62,642 nt of DNA from JAKVAV01 sp047633195. GTDB taxonomy: Bacteria; Bacteroidota; Bacteroidia; Flavobacteriales_D; Cryomorphaceae. Numbering within the stretch: position 1 is the first letter of the stretch; every line of letters starts with the position of its first letter. A model generated the notes under the pieces. It was not told where the DNA came from. It was given only the letters and a program-made list of their open reading frames with translations, and searched no databases. This document shows positions 27,166 through 33,947 of this stretch, in pieces. The stretch spans positions 1-62,642 of the forward strand of contig JBLIEU010000013.1 of the NCBI GenBank assembly GCA_047633195.1. The letters run 5' to 3'. The translations under genes were made by a program, and so were the position numbers.

Positions 27166-27192
27166 ACACACTCGATACCCTCTGATAAGCCT

Positions 27193-27678
27193 ATGACGGT
27201 TGATGACTATAACCAATGTGTTGATGCCCACGCTGACGGGCTGTACCGCTTTATGCTAAAGCATACACGCGATACAGAACAAGCCCGCGACTTGGTGCAG
27301 GAAGCCTTCGCCAAGATGTGGCTGAAGGTGGAAGAGGTCAATGCGGAAAAGGCAAAGAGCTATCTATTCTCGACGGGGTATCACACGATGATCGATCAAA
27401 TAAGAAGAGACAAGAAAAAAGGAAACTTTAGTGAGGTGGAAGCGCAGAAGCTTTCGCACAGCAACCAGTACTCAGACCTAAACGAAATATTACACGAGGC
27501 GCTGGAGACTTTGCCCGACAGGCAAAAGTCAGTAGTGCTGCTCAGAGATTACGAAGGATACAGCTACCAAGAAATTGGAGAGATTACTTCCATGTCTGAG
27601 AGTCAAGTGAAGGTTTACATCTTCCGTGCCCGGAAAGCACTGAAAAAATACATCGGCAGTATTGAAGCCGTGATTTAA
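27193..27678 (+). CDS. RNA polymerase sigma factor, ECF family (sigma-70 like)
   Basis: 161 residues with sigma region 2 (about 10-75, RDLVQEAFAKMWLKVE) and region 4 (about 100-152, LPDRQKSVVLLRDYEGYSYQEIGEIT, with the recognition helix after MSESQVKVYIFRARK). No extra C-terminal domain. Its stop overlaps the start of the anti-sigma gene by one base. The promoter in front matches the one before the outer-membrane protein two genes on, which suggests that it drives itself and that target. Confidence 0.92.
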   Translation: MTVDDYNQCVDAHADGLYRFMLKHTRDTEQARDLVQEAFAKMWLKVEEVNAEKAKSYLFSTGYHTMIDQIRRDKKKGNFSEVEAQKLSHSNQYSDLNEILHEALETLPDRQKSVVLLRDYEGYSYQEIGEITSMSESQVKVYIFRARKALKKYIGSIEAVI

Positions 27679-28991
27679 TGGAAAAAATTACTCGACATAA
27701 CTACGAATCTTTCTTCCTCGACTACCTCGAGGGTGAGTTGAGTGATGAGCTTAAAATGGAGCTGGAAGTTTTTTTAGCTCAGAATCCCGATTTGGTGGAG
27801 GAGTTGGAAGAATTCGAAAGTGTTTCACTCAAACCAGAGGCTACTTCATCGACATGGAATGATTTGAAAGTTCCATCACTCGAAGACTTAGTCAAGAACG
27901 AATCCTTAAGAGAGCAGTTGTACTTCAGGTGTGCTGAGGTGCAGGCAAATGTTCACGATGAGAGACTCTTGGTAGAGTTGCTCTCCCTCAATCAATTCAA
28001 AGAGGAATATGCGCTTTGGACAACATTAAAACTGATTTCTACGGCAGAGTCGGTGAATCGAGAAGGGCTTTATCAATTGCCCTTGTTGCTTCCGGTCACT
28101 TCGGCCAATTATGAGGATTTCTTAATTGCTCGAACTGAGGGCATTCTTTCTGAGCAAGAAAATCAAGCACTCGAGAGTTATGCTTCGGGAATCAAAGGAG
28201 GAGAAAAGGATTTGGCCTTAGCCGATTCCTTGAGGCTGGAAGGCCCCAAAGGTGTTTTCTATCCTTACAAAAACGATCTCAAAAAGAAAAAGAAAGGGCT
28301 CGTGCTGTTTTATCGAGCAGCAGCTGTATTGCTCTTATTGGGACTGAGTGCATCCGTATTTACGCTGCTCAATCAGGATGGGTCTATTGATTCAAAATAT
28401 GCTCAAAGAGAAGCCGTTCAGTCGGCTCCGGATAGTTTGAAGGGCTCGGAATACGAAGTAGAGATAGGCAAGGACTCCATTCCCACAGAAAACAAAGCCG
28501 AACGATACCAACTCGAAGAGTGGGAAATACGTGAACCTGACCCTGTCTTTGTAGCAGATAAGGTTGAGCCAAAAATCAATCAGGAGATTAAACCCGAAGC
28601 CCAGGAGCTGGAAGAAGAATTTGACGAAGTAGAATTCGCTGAGGTAAAACCTGTTGAAATAATTGATGAGTCGGAACAAATTGATCTTCCTAAACCCGAT
28701 TTTGAAATTAGGGATGAAGATGAAATGATTTTGGCTGAGGAAATCTCTGCCGATTCTTCTGACCAGTATCAGACAATAAGTGAAATGGCTCAAGATCGGG
28801 TGGCGAATCAACTCAATCTTTCAGACGAAGAAAGAAATGAAATGGCGTTTAGTGTTGCCAAACGAATCACTCAAAGGGCTGGTGAAGCATTGGACTCTGA
28901 ATTGAAAAAAGAAGTGGACGAAGAGGGCGATAGACTCACCTATTCGCTTCGAATACGAGGATTTAAAGTTTCTCACTCCACGGCAAAGTAA
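27678..28991 (+). CDS. membrane anti-sigma factor with duplicated sigma-binding-like region
   Basis: 437 residues. The N-terminus (NYESFFLDYLEGELSDE, from residue 8) resembles the zinc-free anti-sigma domains found beside Bacteroidota ECF factors. A second related stretch starts at residue 144 (NYEDFLIARTEGILSEQ). A single TM helix lies at about 208-231. The periplasmic part is very acidic (about 280-345, rich in Glu/Asp). The start overlaps the sigma stop. Probably holds the sigma factor at the membrane until an envelope signal is sensed; the signal is unknown. Confidence 0.8.
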   Translation: MEKITRHNYESFFLDYLEGELSDELKMELEVFLAQNPDLVEELEEFESVSLKPEATSSTWNDLKVPSLEDLVKNESLREQLYFRCAEVQANVHDERLLVELLSLNQFKEEYALWTTLKLISTAESVNREGLYQLPLLLPVTSANYEDFLIARTEGILSEQENQALESYASGIKGGEKDLALADSLRLEGPKGVFYPYKNDLKKKKKGLVLFYRAAAVLLLLGLSASVFTLLNQDGSIDSKYAQREAVQSAPDSLKGSEYEVEIGKDSIPTENKAERYQLEEWEIREPDPVFVADKVEPKINQEIKPEAQELEEEFDEVEFAEVKPVEIIDESEQIDLPKPDFEIRDEDEMILAEEISADSSDQYQTISEMAQDRVANQLNLSDEERNEMAFSVAKRITQRAGEALDSELKKEVDEEGDRLTYSLRIRGFKVSHSTAK

Positions 28992-29013
28992 CTTTTTAGT
29001 AGCTCTGTCCGTC
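28988..29013 (+). promoter_or_regulatory. ECF-type promoter overlapping the anti-sigma stop codon
   Basis: GTAAC (28988-28992), a 17-base spacer and CGTC (29010-29013), flanked by the same TTTT and CTGTC as at 27140. The TAA stop of the anti-sigma gene (28989-28991) is inside the -35 word. It lies 29 bases before the downstream ATG. Confidence 0.65.
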
Positions 29014-29042
29014 ACACTTTCAAATACCGAAAACCAAAGAAC

Positions 29043-29945
29043 ATGAAAACGATAATAACCATACTAGCTCTGCTTTTTTGCACGGTGTCGTTCGCGCAGG
29101 AAGTGGAAGAGTCCGACTCAACGGCTAAGTCCATCGAAACATTGGAAGTATCAATGAAGGATGGCAAACTAAATGCACAGGTTCTAACCATGAATCCCGA
29201 CAGTACCTATTCTGATACGACTCGAATAGAGCTCAAGAATTCGTACATCACTATTGTAAGCAAATCTGAATCTGATCAAGAAGAGGATGACGGTGATGAG
29301 TGGAGTAATCCTAAGTACAAACTCACGTGGTGGAATGGAATTGACATAGGTGTAAATGGAATTCTTAATGAAGACTACGGGTCGAACTTGTCTCAAGACC
29401 CTTCATCGGGAATGCTCGAACCAAAACTCGGGAGTTCACGATACATCGCTTTGAACACAGCTCAGATTAAAGGTCGAATCGTAAAAGACTATGTCGGGAT
29501 TGTGACAGGACTTACCATTCAAAGTTACAATTGGAAGTTCTCAGGATCGAATGAATTGAACCTTAATAGTGATACTATGATCACTCCGACTGGCGACAAA
29601 AACGTTAGTAAGAATAAGCTTCGCGCTACTTACATTGGTATTCCACTTCTCTTGGAATTCAATACTTCTCTCGACCAGAAAAAAGCATTTCACATCACCG
29701 CAGGAGTTGTAGGTAAGGTAAGAATTGGAAATATGTACAAGCAGAAGTATTCCTTGGATGGGAATGACAATAAGGCTTCTTTAAAAGGAGACTTAGGTCT
29801 CAATCGATGGGCAGCTGATGCCACCCTTAGAATTGGATATCGAAAATTGACCTTTTTCGGACAGGTGGGTTTACTGCCTCTATTCGATAACGACAATACC
29901 CAAGATGTATACCCTTTCGCTTTTGGACTGTTTATCAAGACCTAA
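29043..29945 (+). CDS. putative outer membrane beta-barrel protein
   Basis: 300 residues with a signal peptide (MKTIITILALLFCTVSFAQ). The body has alternating hydrophobic strands and ends in Phe-rich beta segments (LTFFGQVGLLPLF, then YPFAFGLFIKT), as expected for a PorT/OmpA-like barrel of Bacteroidota. An acidic linker lies at about 78-90. It follows the sigma/anti-sigma pair and has its own copy of the ECF promoter, so it is the most likely direct target of that sigma factor. No specific function can be named. Confidence 0.75.
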   Translation: MKTIITILALLFCTVSFAQEVEESDSTAKSIETLEVSMKDGKLNAQVLTMNPDSTYSDTTRIELKNSYITIVSKSESDQEEDDGDEWSNPKYKLTWWNGIDIGVNGILNEDYGSNLSQDPSSGMLEPKLGSSRYIALNTAQIKGRIVKDYVGIVTGLTIQSYNWKFSGSNELNLNSDTMITPTGDKNVSKNKLRATYIGIPLLLEFNTSLDQKKAFHITAGVVGKVRIGNMYKQKYSLDGNDNKASLKGDLGLNRWAADATLRIGYRKLTFFGQVGLLPLFDNDNTQDVYPFAFGLFIKT

Positions 29946-29973
29946 TTCGAAGGTGAGGTTGTAAAGAGAATTG

Positions 29974-30002
29974 AAGTGCGAGCGAAAGCGTGCACTTTTT
30001 TA
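29974..30002 (+). terminator. terminator after the outer-membrane protein gene
   Basis: The arms AAGTGC and GCACTT are capped by a GC-GAAA-GC tetraloop and followed by a T-run. The T-run overlaps the stop codon of the convergent gatC. Confidence 0.75.
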
Positions 30003-30302
30003 TTTTAGGTCAGGGTTTTCCACCACTTTGGGAACCTTGAAGTAAAACCCATCATGCTCAGGAGCATTTTTAAGGGCATCCTTTTGCGACAGCTCTTCGG
30101 TCACGATATCCTCTCGGAATTTATTTGTTTCCTCATTTACGTGTATCAACGGTTCCACACCATCTGTGTTGAGTTCGTTCAGTTGCTCTACAAAAGCAAG
30201 CATCCGCGTGAGGTCTTTCTTGATTCCTTCTTTCGACTCTTCGTCGAATTCCAATTTCGAAAGGTTGGCAAGTTTATCGATCAATGCATTGTCCACAATC
30301 AT
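30000..30302 (-). CDS. gatC: Asp-tRNA(Asn)/Glu-tRNA(Gln) amidotransferase subunit C
   Basis: Small subunit of GatCAB, which amidates mischarged Glu-tRNA-Gln or Asp-tRNA-Asn; it clamps GatA to GatB. 100 residues. The text IDKLANLSKLEFDEESKEGI followed by DLTRMLAFVEQLNELNTDGV is the GatC signature, and PLIHV fits the family. The frame stays open upstream, but the longer N-terminus would overlap trpS and is not GatC-like, so the ATG at 30302 was chosen. An exact TAAATTTG lies at 30308-30315 on the minus strand, leaving almost no leader. gatA and gatB are not in the window. Confidence 0.88.
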   Translation of the reverse strand: MIVDNALIDKLANLSKLEFDEESKEGIKKDLTRMLAFVEQLNELNTDGVEPLIHVNEETNKFREDIVTEELSQKDALKNAPEHDGFYFKVPKVVENPDLK

Positions 30303-30355
30303 AGCGTCAAATTTAAGGAAAACCATCTTGTGATAAAGGTTAAGACTTACTGAAG

Positions 30356-30382
30356 TTGAAGAACTTGAAATCCCTAGATTTG
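30356..30382 (+). promoter_or_regulatory. trpS promoter
   Basis: TTG at 30356-30358, a 16-base spacer and TAGATTTG at 30375-30382 fit the Bacteroidota -33/-7 pattern, 8 bases before the trpS ATG, so the leader is very short. Confidence 0.5.
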
Positions 30383-30390
30383 CCGACAAT

Positions 30391-31359
30391 ATGGCAAGAA
30401 TTTTAACAGGAATACAGAGCACGGGAATTCCCCATTTGGGAAACATTTTGGGGGCAATCAAGCCCGCAATTGAACTCGCTAACGAGGGAAGCAATGAGGC
30501 TTTTCTATTTATCGCAGACTGGCATTCGCTGACCACAATAAAGGATGCAGAGCTGCGCAAGTCTAATGTTCGGGCGGTAGCTGCGGCTTGGTTGGCATTC
30601 GGTTTGGATACTGAGCGCAATACCTTTTATCGTCAAAGCGATGTGACAGAAGTGGCAGAGCTTACTTGGTATTTGAACTGTTTTACGCCGTTTCCAATGT
30701 TGGCAAACGCGCATAGTTTCAAAGACAAGAGCGAGCGGTTGGCAAATGTCAATGCAGGGCTGTTCACCTATCCTGTTTTAATGGCCGCCGATATTTTGCT
30801 CTACAATGCTGAGATCGTTCCTGTAGGGAAAGATCAGCTTCAACACTTGGAGATGGCGAGAGACATCGCTGGTTCTTTTAACCACCAGGTAGGAGAGACT
30901 TTGGTAGTTCCTGAGGCCTCGGTTCAGCAAGAGACCATGTATATACCTGGCACGGACGGTCAAAAGATGAGCAAGAGCTATGGAAACTTCATTGATATTT
31001 TTCAAACCGATAAAAAGCTTCGTAAGAATGTGATGAAAATCATTACCGATAGCAAAGGAATGGAAGAGCCGAAAGACCCTGATACTTGCAACGTGTTCAA
31101 TATCTATAGAACGATAGCCAGCCACGAGCAGACTACTGATATGCGGCAGAAATATAAGGCTGGTGGTTTTGGCTACGGACACGCCAAGCAAGCCTTGTAT
31201 GAATTGATAGTAGATCGTTTTGGAGAAGAGCGAGCAAAATACGATCAACTGATGTCTAATCCATCTGAGATTGAAGATCAACTTGCCTTAGGTGCTGAGA
31301 AGGCTAGAATAGTTGCTCAATCAGTTATTGGTAAGGTGAGAGAAAAATTGGGGTATTAA
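30391..31359 (+). CDS. trpS: tryptophanyl-tRNA synthetase
   Basis: Class Ic synthetase charging tRNA-Trp, 322 residues, standard length. The HIGH-type motif appears as GIPHLGNILGAI and the KMSKS loop as GQKMSKSYGNF. The substrate pocket text PVGKDQLQHLEMARDIA is typical. It is divergent from gatC and followed by a strong bidirectional terminator shared with the Spy-like gene. Confidence 0.96.
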   Translation: MARILTGIQSTGIPHLGNILGAIKPAIELANEGSNEAFLFIADWHSLTTIKDAELRKSNVRAVAAAWLAFGLDTERNTFYRQSDVTEVAELTWYLNCFTPFPMLANAHSFKDKSERLANVNAGLFTYPVLMAADILLYNAEIVPVGKDQLQHLEMARDIAGSFNHQVGETLVVPEASVQQETMYIPGTDGQKMSKSYGNFIDIFQTDKKLRKNVMKIITDSKGMEEPKDPDTCNVFNIYRTIASHEQTTDMRQKYKAGGFGYGHAKQALYELIVDRFGEERAKYDQLMSNPSEIEDQLALGAEKARIVAQSVIGKVREKLGY

Positions 31360-31391
31360 AAAAGCCGCCGATCTCAGATTGGCGGCTTTTA
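31358..31391. terminator. bidirectional terminator between trpS and the Spy-like gene
   Basis: AAAGCCGCC and GGCGGCTTT form a 9-bp stem with an 11-base loop, flanked by A-run and T-run. The A-run begins at the trpS stop. Confidence 0.9.
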
Positions 31392-31408
31392 TCAAAGAGC
31401 AGTTGCTC

Positions 31409-31762
31409 CTATTTTTCTATTTCGGTTTGTCTCTTCTGGGCTCCTCTTTCTTTTTTTCCGTCTTTCATTTTGCTCATTTGTTCAGGAGTTAGAATCTCAT
31501 TCAGCTTTGCCATATGCTGTTTCCTAATTTTATTCTTGGTCGCTTTATCTGCTTCCTTTCCGCCAGCTTCTTCAACTTTACTGAGCATTTCTTCGTTGGC
31601 TACATAAACCGATTTGTACTGCTCGTCCGTAAGTTCTAGCTGGGTTTTCATCCGATCCGTCAACTGTTCGGCGCTTCGCTTTTCTCTTTGAGTTTCGTCT
31701 TGAGCGGCTGAGCAAAGAGCTAGTCCGAAAATTACAACGATCATTAATAGTGTCTTTTTCAT
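31409..31762 (-). CDS. Spy/CpxP-like LTxxQ periplasmic protein
   Basis: 117 residues with a signal peptide (MKKTLLMIVVIFGLALCSAAQ). The mature part is helical, charged, and has two LTxxQ motifs (LTDEQ near 45 and LTPEQ near 92), the mark of the Spy/CpxP chaperone and metal-stress family. In Bacteroidota such short proteins are common and poorly studied. A weak ECF-like promoter (minus strand TAAAC, 16 bases, CGTC at 31788-31785) lies 22 bases upstream. Confidence 0.75.
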   Translation of the reverse strand: MKKTLLMIVVIFGLALCSAAQDETQREKRSAEQLTDRMKTQLELTDEQYKSVYVANEEMLSKVEEAGGKEADKATKNKIRKQHMAKLNEILTPEQMSKMKDGKKERGAQKRQTEIEK

Positions 31763-31861
31763 AATTGATAGAATTTGATTGTTTGACGAGGAATTAATGG
31801 GAAGGTTTAATTGGTGTTCTTCGTTCTAATACGAAAGTATGGGTTAGAAATTTCGATGTGT

Positions 31862-31920
31862 GGTCCTTAGACTAAGCAAATGGCATTATGGAAGGAAAAT
31901 AGCGGACTTTATAGACTCAC
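31862..31920 (-). repeat. dispersed 3'-end repeat, partial copy B2
   Basis: About 59 bases matching the first half of copy B1 in sense: GAGTCTATAAAGTCCGCTAT, then CATAATGCC, then GCTTAGTCTAAGGACC against GCTTGATCTAAGGACTT. It lies 76 bases downstream of B1 in the same orientation. The whole 31763-32123 gap holds only these repeats and the upstream region of the Spy-like gene; no coding gene was seen. Confidence 0.55.
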
Positions 31921-31996
31921 TATCACTTGGTCTCGTCAATAGAGTCGAGTGTCTTGGTCAGAGAGTTCAAGATCAAGGCTTGCGTAGCTTTGAAAA

Positions 31997-32127
31997 CAAG
32001 GAGTCCTTTTTAGGCAGATGACTGCTATGCGTTCACTTTGATCTAAGATTTTCAGGGCAAGTCCTTAGATCAAGCAGAAGGCATGGTGTAATGCAGATAG
32101 GTGGACCTAAGGGCAGACGCTAGCTAG
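31997..32127 (-). repeat. dispersed 3'-end repeat, copy B1 (full length)
   Basis: About 131 bases. It shares block order with copy A (20498-20626) and, at its two ends, with copy C (43113-43185): GTCT near the stop codon and CAGTCAT-hairpin-ACTCCTTG at the far end. The internal hairpin is CCT-aaaa-AGG. Its terminal CTAG contains the stop of the NUMOD4-like gene. Confidence 0.65.
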
Positions 32128-32618
32128 TTTAAAACATTAGCGACATCACTAACTAGCCTTCTCAACTCGAAGTTTTCCGTATCCACACTTTCTTCAAGAG
32201 GTGCATTCGAATCAGTAACCTTTGTTCTGCTAGTGATCTTTCCTGGAAGTCTTCCTGCTTTGGCTGATCTGTGCTTTTTAAGCTCAGTTTTGTCCACCCA
32301 TTTGAGATTGTCAAACCTGTTGTTATCTCGCGAGTAATCTACATGAATAACAAATTCTTCGTCGGTACCAGAAGCCTCGACAAAAAATTCCGCCACCAAT
32401 CTGTGGAGATAAATTGTTTCTCGGCTCCCTTTTCGGGTCGTGAACGAAATGTATTCATAACCTAGAATTTTCCTTGGATGGAAAGGCTCTTCGGCTCCCT
32501 CACCTTTTTTCATGCGGGCGACATTTCCGAGGTTCGACAATTTGAAATGGTGGAGCAAGGGCTCGCCATTTAGCTCGGTCATTAAGACCCATTTTTCGGG
32601 AGTATTTTTCTTAGCCAT
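32124..32618 (-). CDS. NUMOD4/HNH-like protein
   Basis: 164 residues. The N-terminal part (KWVLMTELNGEPLLHHFKLSNLGNVAR) follows the NUMOD4 pattern W..L..Y.VSN.G.V. The middle (YLHRLVAEFFVEA, then VIHVDYSRDNNRFDNLKWV) looks like the HNH_3 fold of homing-type nucleases: the His, His and Asn positions are present. The C-terminal 50 residues are basic then acidic without a known domain. It sits 21 bases after the amidohydrolase pair, apparently same operon, and its stop belongs to repeat copy B1. It could be a stand-alone HNH endonuclease relative or a non-cutting DNA-binding protein. Confidence 0.65.
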   Translation of the reverse strand: MAKKNTPEKWVLMTELNGEPLLHHFKLSNLGNVARMKKGEGAEEPFHPRKILGYEYISFTTRKGSRETIYLHRLVAEFFVEASGTDEEFVIHVDYSRDNNRFDNLKWVDKTELKKHRSAKAGRLPGKITSRTKVTDSNAPLEESVDTENFELRRLVSDVANVLN

Positions 32619-32639
32619 AATTGTCAGATTTCCTCAAAA

Positions 32640-33947
32640 TTACGGTTTTCCTTCCATTTCTGGCAAACCATGTTTTCGCAGGTACTTTAAGTAAAGATCG
32701 TTCTGCCTATTTTCGGGGTCGATCAACTGACCATTCAAGTAGATGCGAGACACTTTTCCACTCCGAATATCAAAGAGATCTCCTTCGGTCACTATGAAGT
32801 TGGCTTGCTTTCCTACTACGAGACTTCCCGTTCGATCATCAATGCCTAAGATCTCTGCTGGATTAATGGTCAATCCTTTTAAAGCATCTTCTTTGTCCAG
32901 TCCATTGGCAATAGCTACGCCAGCCGCAAAGGCTAGATTTCGGTTCTGTATGGGCTCCATATCTCCGTCCATCTGAAAGGCAAAAAGAACTCCTGCTTTT
33001 GCCAATTGACATGGCAAACGAAACGGAGCATCAATATGATCTTCGGCCAGTCGGGGTAAGCTGATGACACGTCTGACCAAAACACTGATCTTGTTTTCCA
33101 CCAAAAGATCTGTAACTCGATTGGCCTCATATCCGCCTACGAGGGTGACTTTTGGCAAGTTTAATTCTCGCTTAAAGGCAACCACTTCGCGAATTTCTTT
33201 GATGAAATCAGCTTCGATGTAAAGGCGCTTTGTTCCATCAAATATTCCCTTCATGGCCTCAAGGTGCAAGTCTCGTTCTAGCGGATAATTGCTTTGAGAA
33301 TAAGCTTTCGCGGAAGCGAAGAAACTTTTGAGCTCATTGATGCGCTCTTGGTATTTTTCGTCGGCCTCATACTCTCTCGGATCGTCTCGCTCGCCTTTGC
33401 GCTTGAACATTCTCGGCCAATCCATGTGAATGCCTTCATCCATTTCGTAAACGGCATCTTCCCAATTCCACCCTTTGAGTTTCACCACGGATGAGGTTCC
33501 ACTTATGGTTCCGCCTCTTGGGCAAATTTGCGCAAAGAGTACCCCATTTTCCAATACCGTAGAAGTAATGTCGCTTTCGGCATTGTAGGCTATTATGCTC
33601 CGTACATTCGGGTTAATGTCTCCTACCTCTCGGTAATCACGGGTAGCTCGAACGGCGAATATTTCCGTTAACCCAAGAGTCGTATTCGTAGCAATAAGCC
33701 CAGGGTAGATATGTCTTCCTTGAAGTTCTTCCACGCGGCTGTAGTCCGAAAAGTTTGCATCAGATGCCTTGCCCACGAAGCTGATGGTATCGGCTTTCAC
33801 GCCAATAGCTCCGTTTTCAAATGTTTTTCCAGCAGCAGTAAAAATTTGGCCGCCAGTGAAGATGACACTTCGGTTTTCTTCCTGACCCTGAACCAATAAA
33901 ACGGACAGGATTCCGATCAATGCGAGTATATTATTCTTTCGTATCAC
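32640..33947 (-). CDS. secreted amidohydrolase-fold protein lacking the HxH metal site
   Basis: 435 residues from a GTG at 33947, read as MIRKNNILALIGILSVLLVQG, a good signal peptide. The longer open frame runs through the end of the upstream gene and gives no signal peptide. The start overlaps the upstream stop by 17 bases, suggesting coupled translation. The amidohydrolase fold is recognisable from RHIYPGLIATNTTLGLTEI, LTINPAEILGIDDRTGSLVVGKQANF and the small beta domains at both ends. The HxH after the first core strand is replaced (ATNTTLG), so a normal binuclear site cannot form. It may be a partner of the upstream protein. Confidence 0.75.
   Translation of the reverse strand: MIRKNNILALIGILSVLLVQGQEENRSVIFTGGQIFTAAGKTFENGAIGVKADTISFVGKASDANFSDYSRVEELQGRHIYPGLIATNTTLGLTEIFAVRATRDYREVGDINPNVRSIIAYNAESDITSTVLENGVLFAQICPRGGTISGTSSVVKLKGWNWEDAVYEMDEGIHMDWPRMFKRKGERDDPREYEADEKYQERINELKSFFASAKAYSQSNYPLERDLHLEAMKGIFDGTKRLYIEADFIKEIREVVAFKRELNLPKVTLVGGYEANRVTDLLVENKISVLVRRVISLPRLAEDHIDAPFRLPCQLAKAGVLFAFQMDGDMEPIQNRNLAFAAGVAIANGLDKEDALKGLTINPAEILGIDDRTGSLVVGKQANFIVTEGDLFDIRSGKVSRIYLNGQLIDPENRQNDLYLKYLRKHGLPEMEGKP

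Noticed and set aside
30303..30620. N-terminal extension of gatC
   Set aside because: The extra residues overlap trpS on the opposite strand and do not resemble GatC; ATG at 30302 gives the family length.
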